From positions 1 through 62,797 of the forward strand of contig QXWX01000038.1 in NCBI GenBank assembly GCA_009911175.1: DNA of 62,797 nucleotides. Reading direction: 5' to 3'. Positions 50,674 to 59,123 of this stretch are shown piece after piece. Every line of letters begins with the position of its first letter. Position 1 is the stretch's first letter. Origin of the DNA: Lachnospiraceae bacterium (lineage in GTDB: Bacteria > Bacillota_A > Clostridia > Lachnospirales > Lachnospiraceae). The notes beneath the pieces were generated by a model. The model was not told the origin of the DNA and ran no database searches. It saw only the letters and a list, made by a program, of their open reading frames with translations. The position numbers were made by a program, and so were the translations under genes.

Positions 50674-52761
50674 TCAGGGTCTGTTTTCCGCCAGCAGGTT
50701 CTGCATGCTCTGCAGACTGATCCCCAGAGTGGACAGATTATGCAGGGTCGCGGAAACTGCAGGCTGCAGGATTCCGCTGATTCCCAGCAGGATCAATACG
50801 GTATTGATTCCAACAATCTGCCGGTAATTATGCCGGATACGCCGAACCAGAGCATTGCTGAGGAGTTTTAAGGTCACCAGATCATCCAGCTTATCGGCGG
50901 ATATGGTAATGTCCGCAATCTCCCTCGCGATTTCCGCTCCGTCGCTGACAGCGATCCCTACGTCCGCCGCAGAAAGTGCGGGAGAATCATTGATACCGTC
51001 GCCGACCATCACCACTTTTCTTCCGGCAGCTTTTTCTGTTTCAATAAAGCGTGCCTTATCCTCCGGAAGCACCTCTGAGTCATATGTATCGACACCCACT
51101 TTTTCCGCTGCCGCTGCCGCCGTTCGTTCACTGTCGCCGGTCATCATGACGGCCTTTTTAAAGCCGGCCTGTTTCAGGGCCCGTATGACCGATGGGGCTT
51201 CCTCACGCAGTGGATCTTCGATGCAGAGGACTGCGGCCAGCCGATTCTCAACGGCGAGATACAGATGAGAATACTCCTTCGGCAGATCTGCAAAACGCGC
51301 TTCATATCCTTCGGGGATCCGGCATTTTTCATCTTCAAATACGAAATGTGCGCTGCCGATGACTACTTTTTTCCCGTCAATCTGTGATGAGATCCCATGC
51401 GCTACAATATATTCTACATGGGAATGCATTTCCTCGTGGTCCAGCCCGCGTTCCTGCGCGGCCCGGATCACCGCCTTTGCCATGGAATGCGGAAAATGCT
51501 CTTCCAGGCAGGCCGCGGTTCTGAGCAGTTCATTTTCATCCCATTCGCAGAAGGGAACTACCATTTTCAGGGTAGGCCGGGCTTTTGTCAGCGTTCCTGT
51601 TTTATCAAATACAATGGTCTCGGCCTCTGCGATGGCCTCCAGGTATTTGCCGCCTTTTACGGTGATCCGGTGGGTTCCTGCTTCCCGGATGGCGGATAAA
51701 ACGGCGATTGGTATGGCAAGCTTGAGCGCGCAGGAAAAATCGACCATCAATACAGCTAATGCCTTCGTCGTATTTCCCGTGACAAGCCAGGTAAGCCCGG
51801 TTCCGGCAAGGGTATAAGGAACCAGTCTGTCGGCCAGCCGGGCCGCCTTGCCTTCCAGGGAGGACTTTAGCTTTTCCGATTCTTCGATCATGGCGATGAT
51901 TTTTTCATAACGGGTCGCGCCCGAGGTATGGCGAACCTCTATTGTAAATTCGCCCTCTTCCAAAACCGTGCCTGCGTACACATAGCTGGAAATCCCTTTG
52001 TGCACAGGCAGAGCTTCTCCGGTCAGAGAGGACTGGTTGACCATTCCCTCTCCTTCCGTTACACTTCCGTCAAATGGGATCACATTTCCCATATGTACTA
52101 CGACCTGACAGCCTGGGGAAATCTCTTTCGGGTCAACCAGCACCTCTTGACCATCGGTTTTCAGCCAGACCTTCCGGACGTTGAGGGACATGCTCCGGGC
52201 CAGGTCGTTCACGGACTTTTTGTGGGTCCACTCCTCCAGGATCTCGCCGATGCCCAGCAGGAACATCACCGATCCGGCAGTCTCGGTATCCCGGCGCAGC
52301 AGTGAGACCATGATGGCCGCGGCATCCAGTACGGATACATCCAGGCTGCCTCTGAAAAGACTGCGGATACCCTTACGGATATACCGCCAGGCTCTGACGG
52401 CAGTCCATACCGCGCGCGCCGGGGAGGGCAGGAACAGTTTCGTACATATACGACAGAGTATCTGGCTGACCAGTTTTTCCTGATAGGCCGCATTCAGCTC
52501 CCGCCCGGAATGAATGGGTGCCGTCCCGGATACTCGGGCATTTTCCATTTGATAGAGGCGCAGGATATGGAGCAGCGCGTCCCGGTCACCGGTATAATAG
52601 ATGGCCGCGTCCGCAGTGCGCTCATAGACCTTTACGCGGGTGATGGACGGGATGGCTTCCAGATAGGCCAGCAGACAGTCCGCTTCACGGCAGGTCAGCC
52701 GGGCGGCATGAAGATGGATGCGGAGCCTTCCGGAGATTTCATGCTTGATTATAAATTTCAC
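50674..52761 (-). CDS. P1B-type metal ATPase with SCALK in place of CPC
   Basis: 695 residues starting with GTG right after the stop of the previous gene. An HMA-like N-terminus (1-75) lacks the CxxC metal motif. Actuator TGEA at about 248-251, phosphorylation site D386-KTGT, MTGDSERTAAAAAEKVG and GDGINDSPAL are intact, so it should pump. In the sixth membrane helix the usual CPC/SPC is replaced by S343-C344-A345-L346-K347, pointing to an unusual metal (iron or manganese are guesses from the nearby DtxR-type gene). There are few N-terminal membrane segments, with one amphipathic part near 105-140. Confidence 0.87.
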   Translation of the reverse strand: MKFIIKHEISGRLRIHLHAARLTCREADCLLAYLEAIPSITRVKVYERTADAAIYYTGDRDALLHILRLYQMENARVSGTAPIHSGRELNAAYQEKLVSQILCRICTKLFLPSPARAVWTAVRAWRYIRKGIRSLFRGSLDVSVLDAAAIMVSLLRRDTETAGSVMFLLGIGEILEEWTHKKSVNDLARSMSLNVRKVWLKTDGQEVLVDPKEISPGCQVVVHMGNVIPFDGSVTEGEGMVNQSSLTGEALPVHKGISSYVYAGTVLEEGEFTIEVRHTSGATRYEKIIAMIEESEKLKSSLEGKAARLADRLVPYTLAGTGLTWLVTGNTTKALAVLMVDFSCALKLAIPIAVLSAIREAGTHRITVKGGKYLEAIAEAETIVFDKTGTLTKARPTLKMVVPFCEWDENELLRTAACLEEHFPHSMAKAVIRAAQERGLDHEEMHSHVEYIVAHGISSQIDGKKVVIGSAHFVFEDEKCRIPEGYEARFADLPKEYSHLYLAVENRLAAVLCIEDPLREEAPSVIRALKQAGFKKAVMMTGDSERTAAAAAEKVGVDTYDSEVLPEDKARFIETEKAAGRKVVMVGDGINDSPALSAADVGIAVSDGAEIAREIADITISADKLDDLVTLKLLSNALVRRIRHNYRQIVGINTVLILLGISGILQPAVSATLHNLSTLGISLQSMQNLLAENRP

Positions 52762-53103
52762 TTATTCCGCCTCTTCCTTATAATTCATTGCCGCTTCCGC
52801 CGCTTTTACAACACTTTCCGCAGAACCGGCATCTTTTCTGTGCTCATCGTTCACGATACAGGACGCCTCCTCATCGGCGCGCGCCTCATTGATCTGCTTC
52901 GCTTCGGCCAGGATATCCTCTGCGTTTTCCTGTACCGTAGTTACCGTATCCAGGATACAGTCCTTCGCCCGCAGTACGGCCGCGGTACAGTTTGTATATA
53001 CTTTTTTTGCGTCTCTCCCGGAGAGCGCCTTGATCCCTGCCGTTCCAAATAAAACTCCACCTGCAAATAAAAATACGTTTTTCATCTTCAAAATATCGCT
53101 CAT
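52762..53103 (-). CDS. small membrane-anchored protein (DUF6110-like)
   Basis: 113 residues. One hydrophobic N-terminal segment (NVFLFAGGVLFGTAGIKAL) is followed by a long charged helix (TNCTAAVLRAKDCILDTVTT, then AEDILAEAKQINE) with an acidic end. GGAGG precedes ATG 53103. I believe this is DUF6110, which is seen next to P-type ATPases in Lachnospiraceae. It ends one base before the ATPase start, so the two are co-translated; an accessory role in metal transport is inferred. Confidence 0.72.
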   Translation of the reverse strand: MSDILKMKNVFLFAGGVLFGTAGIKALSGRDAKKVYTNCTAAVLRAKDCILDTVTTVQENAEDILAEAKQINEARADEEASCIVNDEHRKDAGSAESVVKAAEAAMNYKEEAE

Positions 53104-53196
53104 AATTTTCCTCCTGCTGTAAGTAGATTATTTTGTCCTTGAGATTTCGCTGTATGCGGAAAGAGTACCGGCGGCAAGCTTCCCACATCATTTCAT

Positions 53197-53277
53197 TTAC
53201 TTATGCTCATAGCCGGTATAAAATACCATGACCATACAGAAAACGGCTGCCCATGCCCAGAACCTGTGCTGCTTCAT
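53197..53277 (-). CDS. 26-residue membrane peptide (DUF6219-like)
   Basis: A tiny gene starting MKQHRFWAWAAVFCMVMV and ending FYTGYEHK. GAGGTG lies 6 bases before the ATG. It has a basic start, one hydrophobic helix and a charged end, like a small membrane subunit. I recall a family of this form (possibly DUF6219) beside metal ATPases. It is first in the operon with the DUF6110-like gene and the ATPase, 42 bases after the promoter -10. Confidence 0.72.
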   Translation of the reverse strand: MKQHRFWAWAAVFCMVMVFYTGYEHK

Positions 53278-53318
53278 GTGTTTCACCTCATTCTTTCTGT
53301 CAGATTTTATTCTTTCAC

Positions 53319-53348
53319 ATTATATGTGGCGGAGCTGCGGTTAGTCAA
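53319..53348 (-). promoter_or_regulatory. promoter of the metal ATPase operon
   Basis: Minus strand TTGACT (53348-53343), 18 bases, TATAAT (53324-53319). Confidence 0.75.
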
Positions 53349-53586
53349 ACGTAATAGCAGGCTGTCAGTGTGTGACATGTAACCCATTATTCCCGTTATT
53401 GACGATAATTGTGCCGTCTTTATTGCCATTTGTTTGGGAATTATCTATAATAACAGAAAAGGAAATTAAGTATGAAAGAGTAAGAAAAAAGTAATGAATG
53501 TCATTTGCCGATGATAAAACAAAACCGGCGGCAGCTTATGAAAGGACAGGAAACACAGAAACAGTGAGAGAAAGGAAATATGCAAT
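53349..53586 (+). other. divergent intergenic region before the galactanase gene
   Basis: No gene seen. AT-rich at 53390-53510; the promoter of the galactanase gene must be here, but no clear pair of hexamers stands out. AGAGAAAGGAAA precedes ATG 53587. Confidence 0.4.
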
Positions 53587-54579
53587 ATGAAAAAAATGAT
53601 TTACGGTGTAGACTTGGGCTGGGCGAGCCAGTTAGAATCCATGGGCTACCGGTGGCTGGATGAATCCGGAAAGGAGACGGATCTCCTGGAAGCCACTAAG
53701 GAGCTGGGCGCAAATGCGGTTCGGCTGCGTATCTTTGTCAATCCTCCCAGGGAGGCCTTCTGGCAGAAGCAGGAGGATGAGACCTGCATGCTGGGATTCT
53801 GCGACGCGGCGCATGTCGTTCAGATGGCTGAACGGATTAAGAAGAGCGGCATGAAGCTGATGGTGGGCTTTCACTACAGCGACCACTTTGCTGACCCGGA
53901 GCATCAGGACATTCCGGAGGAATGGCTGGATGACAGCGATCCGCAGCTGGAAAAGCGGATCTATGAGCGCACCAGAGAGGTGATGCTCCTGCTCGTGGAG
54001 CACGATGCCGCCCCGGACTGGGTTCAGGTGGGCAATGAGATCAACAACGGGATCCTGTGGCCAAGGGGAAGCCTGAAAGAAGCGCCAAGGCAGCTGGTAC
54101 GTTTTCTGAACGCCGGCTATGACGCGGTCAAGGAAGTGTGCCCGGAAAGCCAGGTGATTACCCATCTGGCATCAGTGTTGAATGACGATCTGTGTATGCC
54201 CTTTCTGGAAAATTTTTTTGCGGAAAAGGGAAAGACAGATATCCTGGGATTTTCTTATTATCCGTACTGGGAGCAGTTCGAGAGTGACAAGGACGTGCTG
54301 TCGACTAAGCTGAAAGAGTATACGCGGAAATATCATAAACCGGTGATGATCGCAGAGGTCGGCGGCCTGGATCATGACGAAGAGGGAACCTACAAGATCG
54401 TGTCGGACTGCATCGGGGCAATGCGGGAGCAGGAAGGACAGGAAGAATGCGGCGTCTTTTACTGGGAGCCGGAGGTGACTGCGGCGATCCTGCCGGACGC
54501 CTATCCGTTGGGCGCGGCGAAGCTGGCGGGGGAGAAAACGCTGCAGTATACGAAGGCGCTGCGCGCCTATCTATCATGA
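53587..54579 (+). CDS. GH53 endo-beta-1,4-galactanase, cytoplasmic form
   Basis: 330 residues. GH53 features: the opening GVDLGWASQLESMG, LRIFVNP, FHYSDHFADP, acid/base E151 in QVGNEINNG, FSYYPYW and nucleophile E257 in IAEVGG. GH53 enzymes cut beta-1,4-galactan of pectin and plant arabinogalactan. There is no signal peptide, so this one would act on imported short galactans. No transporter or other glycosidase is beside it, which is unusual for a gut polysaccharide gene. Confidence 0.9.
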   Translation: MKKMIYGVDLGWASQLESMGYRWLDESGKETDLLEATKELGANAVRLRIFVNPPREAFWQKQEDETCMLGFCDAAHVVQMAERIKKSGMKLMVGFHYSDHFADPEHQDIPEEWLDDSDPQLEKRIYERTREVMLLLVEHDAAPDWVQVGNEINNGILWPRGSLKEAPRQLVRFLNAGYDAVKEVCPESQVITHLASVLNDDLCMPFLENFFAEKGKTDILGFSYYPYWEQFESDKDVLSTKLKEYTRKYHKPVMIAEVGGLDHDEEGTYKIVSDCIGAMREQEGQEECGVFYWEPEVTAAILPDAYPLGAAKLAGEKTLQYTKALRAYLS

Positions 54580-54647
54580 GTATGCATAAAAAAGGCTACA
54601 CGCTGGAACAGATTGCAGATGTGGCAGAGATCATGGAGCTGAAATAA
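54576..54647 (+). pseudogene. C-terminal remnant of an Rpn-type transposase/nuclease
   Basis: 23 codons in frame from ATG 54576: MHKKGYTLEQIADVAEIMELK, like the extreme C-terminus of PD-(D/E)XK Rpn-family proteins. It starts in the galactanase stop (ATGA). Probably a fossil of an element that once lay here. Confidence 0.45.
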
Positions 54648-54742
54648 CCTGCGCTTTAAATCAGAATTGTACTTTTTTCTAAAGTCATTTATCATATATT
54701 CTAAAGCTGCGGATATCGAAACTGATTCAGGAGGTGCTTACA

Positions 54743-55468
54743 ATGCGGGATACCGGGAAAACCCCCCGTGTTTTGATCGTGGAAGACGATGCGGACATCA
54801 ACCGTCTGCTCTATAAAATCTTAAAGAAAAACGGCTATGTCCCGGAGCAGGCATTTTCCGGGACGGAGGCCAGGCTGCTGCTCCAGGCCGGAGTCTATGA
54901 CCTTCTTCTTTTGGACTTAATGCTTCCGGGAATGACCGGGGAGGAGCTGCTGGATTATATCCGCAGGGAACGCAGGCTTTCCATTCCGGTCGTGATCTTA
55001 TCCGCCAAGGGAAGCCTTCATGACCGGGTAGAGCTGCTTATGGACGGCGCGGATGATTACCTTACCAAACCTTTCGAACCAGAAGAGGTCCTGGCCCGTG
55101 TCTGCGCGGTTCTGCGCAGATGCGGGACGGAACAGCTGAATACAGTGTCAGACAAGAAAACAAAATCGTATACCTTCAAGAGCCTGGCCGTATATCCGGA
55201 GGCGCGTCAGGTTTTAGTAAAGGATACAGAGATCCCTCTGACTGCCCATGAATTTGACATATTACTTCTGCTCATCCAGAATCCGGACAAGGTCTATTCC
55301 CGGGAAAACCTGTACGAACAGGTGTGGAAGGGCGGATACTACGGGGAAGACAATACGGTCAATGTCCATGTCAGCAACATCCGTAAAAAGCTGGCCAAGG
55401 CGGATCCGGATGAGGAATATATCCAGACGGTTTGGGGAATCGGGTTCAAGATGAAACGCGGTATATAA
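54743..55468 (+). CDS. OmpR/PhoB-family response regulator (bacitracin-module type)
   Basis: 241 residues from ATG 54743 (CAGGAGGTG upstream). Receiver with EDDAD, phospho-acceptor D58 (LLLDLMLPGMTG), Lys in KPFEPEE, and a C-terminal winged helix ending VWGIGFKMKRG. The kinase gene lies beyond the ABC transporter genes, so the order is regulator, ATPase, permease, kinase. It likely controls the ABC genes from TTTCTT repeats upstream of them. Confidence 0.9.
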   Translation: MRDTGKTPRVLIVEDDADINRLLYKILKKNGYVPEQAFSGTEARLLLQAGVYDLLLLDLMLPGMTGEELLDYIRRERRLSIPVVILSAKGSLHDRVELLMDGADDYLTKPFEPEEVLARVCAVLRRCGTEQLNTVSDKKTKSYTFKSLAVYPEARQVLVKDTEIPLTAHEFDILLLLIQNPDKVYSRENLYEQVWKGGYYGEDNTVNVHVSNIRKKLAKADPDEEYIQTVWGIGFKMKRGI

Positions 55469-55678
55469 GGAATAGCTTGCTCAATAAGCATAAGCGGATC
55501 GGAGTAACGGAGAGTGTATATGACGGAAAACAGATTTTGGAAGTGATTGTATAGTATGATGTTTAAAAGCTCCTTTACGATTTCTTTAATCTTTCTTGAG
55601 GACAAATTAATCCTCCGGCTGCTATGATTCCATATGTAGACGGAAGATGTTCAGGAAAACAGAAAGGAGTCGAGAGCC
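55469..55678 (+). promoter_or_regulatory. regulatory gap before the BcrA-like ABC genes
   Basis: TTTCTT occurs at 55581-55586 and 55592-55597, 11 bases apart, the second being followed by GAG as in the TTTCTTGAG site near 29115. This suits an OmpR-type regulator. A GAGGA/TCCTC stem follows at about 55598-55615. Confidence 0.4.
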
Positions 55679-56599
55679 ATGAACGAAGCAGTCATTGAAG
55701 CCAGAGACATTACCAAACAATACAATGATCTGGCGGCCCTGGATCATGTGGATCTTACCGTCCGCCGGGGCGATATCTACGGATTGATCGGGGACAACGG
55801 CGCCGGAAAATCCACATTTTTAAAGCTGGTCACAGGACAGATCTTTCCCACAGGCGGCTATATCCGCCTCTTTGGAAAGGAGGACGAAAAAGCAATGCAA
55901 AAAGGCCGTTCCCGCATGGGCGCTCTTGTGGAAAATGCCGGATTTTTCCCGAAAATGAGCGTGGAAAAGAATCTGGAATATTACCGGATTCAGCGCGGGA
56001 TTCCGGGAAAGGACAGGGTGGAGTCGGTGCTTCACACGGTCAATCTTCTGGGAAAAAGAAAGGTAAAATGCGAAAAGCTGTCCATGGGGATGAAGCAGCG
56101 CTTCGGCCTTGCCCTTGCCCTCTTAGGGGAACCGGAGCTGCTGGTGTTAGATGAACCGATCAACGGTCTGGATCCAAGCGGCATCATCGAGACGCGCGCG
56201 CTTTTGCAGAGGCTGAACCAGGAAAAACGGATTACCATCATCCTGTCCAGCCACATCCTGTCGGAGCTGGAGCAGATCGCGACAGTATACGGATTCATGA
56301 GCCATGGCATTATGCTGGAAGAGATTTCCGCAAATGCGCTCTATGAAAAATGCGCCAGCTACATTGACCTTCGGCTGTCAGAATCCGATAAATATGCAGC
56401 CCTCCTGGAAAAGGAATTTCCGGATACCACATACCGGATCCTGCAGGACGCGACCGTCCGGATCACCAATCCCACGGAGGAACCCGCACGGTACGGCCGT
56501 CTGGCATATGAGCACGGGGTCGGCGTGCAGGGGCTGGATGAGCATCATATGTCCTTGGAAGATTATTACGTCAATATCAAGAACAGGGGGAAACTATAA
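55679..56599 (+). CDS. BcrA/NatA-type ABC ATPase
   Basis: 306 residues. Walker A GDNGAGKST, signature KLSMGMKQRFGLALALL, Walker B LLVLDEPINGLDP, and a C-terminal extension of about 90 residues typical of the bacitracin/lantibiotic self-protection ATPases. It works with the next gene's permease to remove a peptide or antibiotic from the membrane. GAAAGGAG precedes ATG 55679; the stop overlaps the permease start by one base. Confidence 0.9.
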   Translation: MNEAVIEARDITKQYNDLAALDHVDLTVRRGDIYGLIGDNGAGKSTFLKLVTGQIFPTGGYIRLFGKEDEKAMQKGRSRMGALVENAGFFPKMSVEKNLEYYRIQRGIPGKDRVESVLHTVNLLGKRKVKCEKLSMGMKQRFGLALALLGEPELLVLDEPINGLDPSGIIETRALLQRLNQEKRITIILSSHILSELEQIATVYGFMSHGIMLEEISANALYEKCASYIDLRLSESDKYAALLEKEFPDTTYRILQDATVRITNPTEEPARYGRLAYEHGVGVQGLDEHHMSLEDYYVNIKNRGKL

Positions 56600-57399
56600 T
56601 GGCGAATTATATGAAAAGTGAATTTTACCGGATCCTGCAAGGAAAGACGATCTACTTACTGACCCTGACTTTGATATCGCTCCCGGTTCTCATGAATGTG
56701 GTGCTGTTTCTGTTTATGACCTATGCGCCCGGATTTTATTATGGAACCGTGCGTTTTTCCTTTATCTTGCCGATCTCAGATATGCAGATATTCTTTATCG
56801 GAGGTTTTCTGGTCGTGATGCTTTTGTCCTCCGATGAATATAAAAACGGAGTCATGAAAAACGCGGTCGCGGGCGGAATGAACCGGATCCACATTTTCAT
56901 CGGGAAATGCATCGTATACGGAATCGTTGCCATGATCAGCGCGGCCGTGATCCTTGCAGTCTATATCTTAACCACGTATGCTCTTCTGGAAGCAGATTTT
57001 TCCGTGCCTCTGGAATCCACACTTCCATTAAAAGTGCTGCTCACAGGCACGGCGGCGAATTTACCGTTTTCACTGGCTTCTGTGATTCTGACCGTGGCGC
57101 TGAACCAGATCTTTCAGAAGGAGATCCAGGTGAGCATCGGCTGGGCCTCCGTGATGTACCTGATTCCGCTGGCCGTTCGCCTGCTGGGAATGCAGATTCA
57201 GCCGTGCGCCCGGATCGCCAGCTGGCTGCCATGGAATTTTCTGAGTACAGAAGTGAGCGTGGCATTTGGCAGCATGCAGATGGATGCCCTCTGGATGCAT
57301 CCGGAAGGATTTCTGAAAGAAATGATCGTAGGTGCGGTTGGGATCCTTCTGTTCAGCGCGGTTGGAATCTGGGGGATTCACAAGAAAGATATTTCCTGA
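56599..57399 (+). CDS. ABC-2 permease (BcrB/lantibiotic immunity type)
   Basis: 266 residues with six hydrophobic segments in the usual order: N-terminal MANYMKSEFYRILQGKTIYLL, a pair near 55-80, SDEYKNGVMKNAVAGGMNR loop and a last segment near 240-258. It forms the membrane part of the exporter with the ATPase upstream (TAATG overlap). Confidence 0.85.
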   Translation: MANYMKSEFYRILQGKTIYLLTLTLISLPVLMNVVLFLFMTYAPGFYYGTVRFSFILPISDMQIFFIGGFLVVMLLSSDEYKNGVMKNAVAGGMNRIHIFIGKCIVYGIVAMISAAVILAVYILTTYALLEADFSVPLESTLPLKVLLTGTAANLPFSLASVILTVALNQIFQKEIQVSIGWASVMYLIPLAVRLLGMQIQPCARIASWLPWNFLSTEVSVAFGSMQMDALWMHPEGFLKEMIVGAVGILLFSAVGIWGIHKKDIS

Positions 57400-57444
57400 T
57401 TGAAAAGCAATGTGACGGCCGCGGGGTGTGAGTTTTGTATGCAA

Positions 57445-57494
57445 GATTTGTCCACCTGTACGGCTGCTCCTTGGAGCATCCATCCGTACAGGTG
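57445..57494 (+). repeat. hairpin with ACCTGTACGG arms
   Basis: CCACCTGTACGG (57448-57459) and CCGTACAGGTGT (57483-57494) pair around a 23-base loop between permease and kinase genes. It matches the CCGCACAGGTGGAAAT-type element of 36.5, 42.7 and 45.7 kb. Confidence 0.5.
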
Positions 57495-57562
57495 TAAATG
57501 TTTTGCTCAAATGGTATTGAAGGAATATGCAAAATTGCTTTGATCCGAGGTGAATGCAAGAA

Positions 57563-58588
57563 ATGTTTGGAATTGTTCTGGCAATCGCGGTCTACGCCGC
57601 GTTTTACTGCGGTATACGTTATACACGGCTGAAACGGAGCATACGGGAAATCAATAAAGACCTTGCGGATATCACGCGGCAGATCGAAGAAAACCGGATC
57701 CTGAAGCTGCATGCTTCCCAGCGCGAAATGGAAGAACTGCTGGTCACGCTCAACCAGACTCTGGAACAGATCCGGGCGGAACGCATTTCCTGTGAAAAGC
57801 GGGAGCGGGAATTTCAAAGGCAGCTGGAGGATATCAGCCATGACCTGCGTACCCCGCTGACCGCCATTCAGGGTTACTTAAAGCTCATTGATCGGGAAAG
57901 CCTGGACAGCGAAGAGCAGGAATATCTGGAAGTGGTTCGGCGCAGGTCTGCGCATCTCCAGCATTTGATCAACCAGTTTTATGAATTTTCCACACTGGTT
58001 TCCGGTAATTTAAAAATGGAACTGCAGCAGGTGGACCTGGCCCGCATGTGCCGGGAGCAGGTGCTGGGGTATTATCAGCAGTTCGAGGACGCAGGCATTG
58101 AGGCGCAGATCCACATCCCGGAAAAACCGGTTTTCATTCAGGCAGACGAAAACGCGCTGTCCAGGATCATCGGCAACCTGCTGCAGAATGCGGTCCGCTA
58201 TGCAAAGGATCAGCTGACAGTGGAGGTCAGGGAAGCAGAAAGTCCTGTACTGATCTGCAGGAATGACGCGGAGAACCTGACCGGAGAGGATGTACGCCGG
58301 ATGTTCGATCGGTTTTACACCGGAGACCGTGCCAGAAGCCAGGGCGGAACGGGACTGGGGCTGGCGATCTCACGCCGGCTGGCAGAGCAGATGGGCGGAA
58401 GCATGACAGCGGAATGCGGGAAAGAGGACGGTGATATATCCGGAGAAGATCAGACGCGGTACGGCGGAATAGAAGACGGCATTATGAGTGGAAATGGAGC
58501 GGACAACAATCCGCCAATGCAATGCATGCGGCTGACGATAAAAACCGTGTTTCAAAGTGGAGAACTATATAATTTCAAAAAGGTGTAA
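57563..58588 (+). CDS. histidine kinase of the bacitracin-type module
   Basis: About 341 residues. One N-terminal membrane segment and a coiled coil replace a real sensor domain, as in intramembrane-sensing kinases that read their ABC partner. H-box EDISHDLRTPLTAIQGY (His at 93), N-box RIIGNLLQNAVRYA and G-box GGTGLGLAIS. The last strand is interrupted by about 35 extra residues (GDISGEDQTRYGGIEDGIM and on) before LTIKTVF. GAGGTG fits ATG 57563 better than ATG 57554. The stop lies inside the following terminator stem. Confidence 0.87.
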   Translation: MFGIVLAIAVYAAFYCGIRYTRLKRSIREINKDLADITRQIEENRILKLHASQREMEELLVTLNQTLEQIRAERISCEKREREFQRQLEDISHDLRTPLTAIQGYLKLIDRESLDSEEQEYLEVVRRRSAHLQHLINQFYEFSTLVSGNLKMELQQVDLARMCREQVLGYYQQFEDAGIEAQIHIPEKPVFIQADENALSRIIGNLLQNAVRYAKDQLTVEVREAESPVLICRNDAENLTGEDVRRMFDRFYTGDRARSQGGTGLGLAISRRLAEQMGGSMTAECGKEDGDISGEDQTRYGGIEDGIMSGNGADNNPPMQCMRLTIKTVFQSGELYNFKKV

Positions 58589-58622
58589 AGTTCCATCTGA
58601 TTCGTGAAAAACTTTACACCTT
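58580..58622 (+). terminator. bidirectional terminator
   Basis: AAGGTGTAAAGTT (58580-58592) and AACTTTACACCTT (58610-58622) are exact complements with A/T tails on both sides, so it ends both the kinase gene and the small minus-strand gene. The stem repeats the GGTGTAAAG of the nearby promoter element. Confidence 0.85.
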
Positions 58623-58629
58623 GCTGCAT

Positions 58630-58758
58630 TTACTTTGCATCTTTTTGCTTGGCTTCTGCGATTACTTCATTGATAAGCTCTAAAGCCTTATCCTTGTTGT
58701 CGCTTTCCAACAGTGCTTTTATGGAAAGCAATACCGTTAAAAGTTCTAATCGTGTCAT
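58630..58758 (-). CDS. 42-residue helical protein of unknown function
   Basis: A small gene on the minus strand. It starts MTRLELLTVLLSIKALL and continues to a charged helix ending AEAKQKDAK. AAAGGCGGTGATTAG before the ATG is almost the full complement of the 16S 3' end. It has its own strong promoter (58847-58819) and a perfect terminator, so it is very likely expressed. I do not recognise the family; a small helical regulator or membrane-surface peptide are both possible. Confidence 0.72.
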   Translation of the reverse strand: MTRLELLTVLLSIKALLESDNKDKALELINEVIAEAKQKDAK

Positions 58759-58818
58759 CTAATCACCGCCTTTTTCTTAAAATTCGTTCATATTGCAATT
58801 GCAGGATGCCTTTGCTGT

Positions 58819-58847
58819 ATTATATCAAAAGGAAATTTTGGTGTAAA
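58819..58847 (-). promoter_or_regulatory. copy 3 of the recurrent promoter element
   Basis: Minus strand TTTACA (58847-58842), spacer CCAAAATTTCCTTTTGA, TATAAT (58824-58819). Drives the 42-residue gene. Confidence 0.8.
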
Positions 58848-59123
58848 GTCTATATTCAGTCGATAATAAAGTTACTATGATACAAAATTAGAACTGGATA
58901 TTTTTAGTAGTATTCCCTTAAAAAGCATCAGTGCGAGATAGAAAAATTGGTGTGGCAAAGGTATTGAAAAAAGAACAGAAAAAGAACGGAAAAGGACTAC
59001 CTATTCTCCGAAATTTGTGCTACAATTTATTTACAATTTTGTAACGATCCGGAACAGCAGACCTGTCTGGAGCCTGCTGTCCCGAGCCGCTGCATAATAT
59101 TAAAAAAGAATAGGGGATAAGAT
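58848..59123 (+). promoter_or_regulatory. glg operon upstream region
   Basis: No gene seen. A possible extended -10 (TG-C-TACAAT, 59018-59026) lies about 97 bases before glgC, but without a good -35. The middle is very A-rich on the plus strand. Confidence 0.35.
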
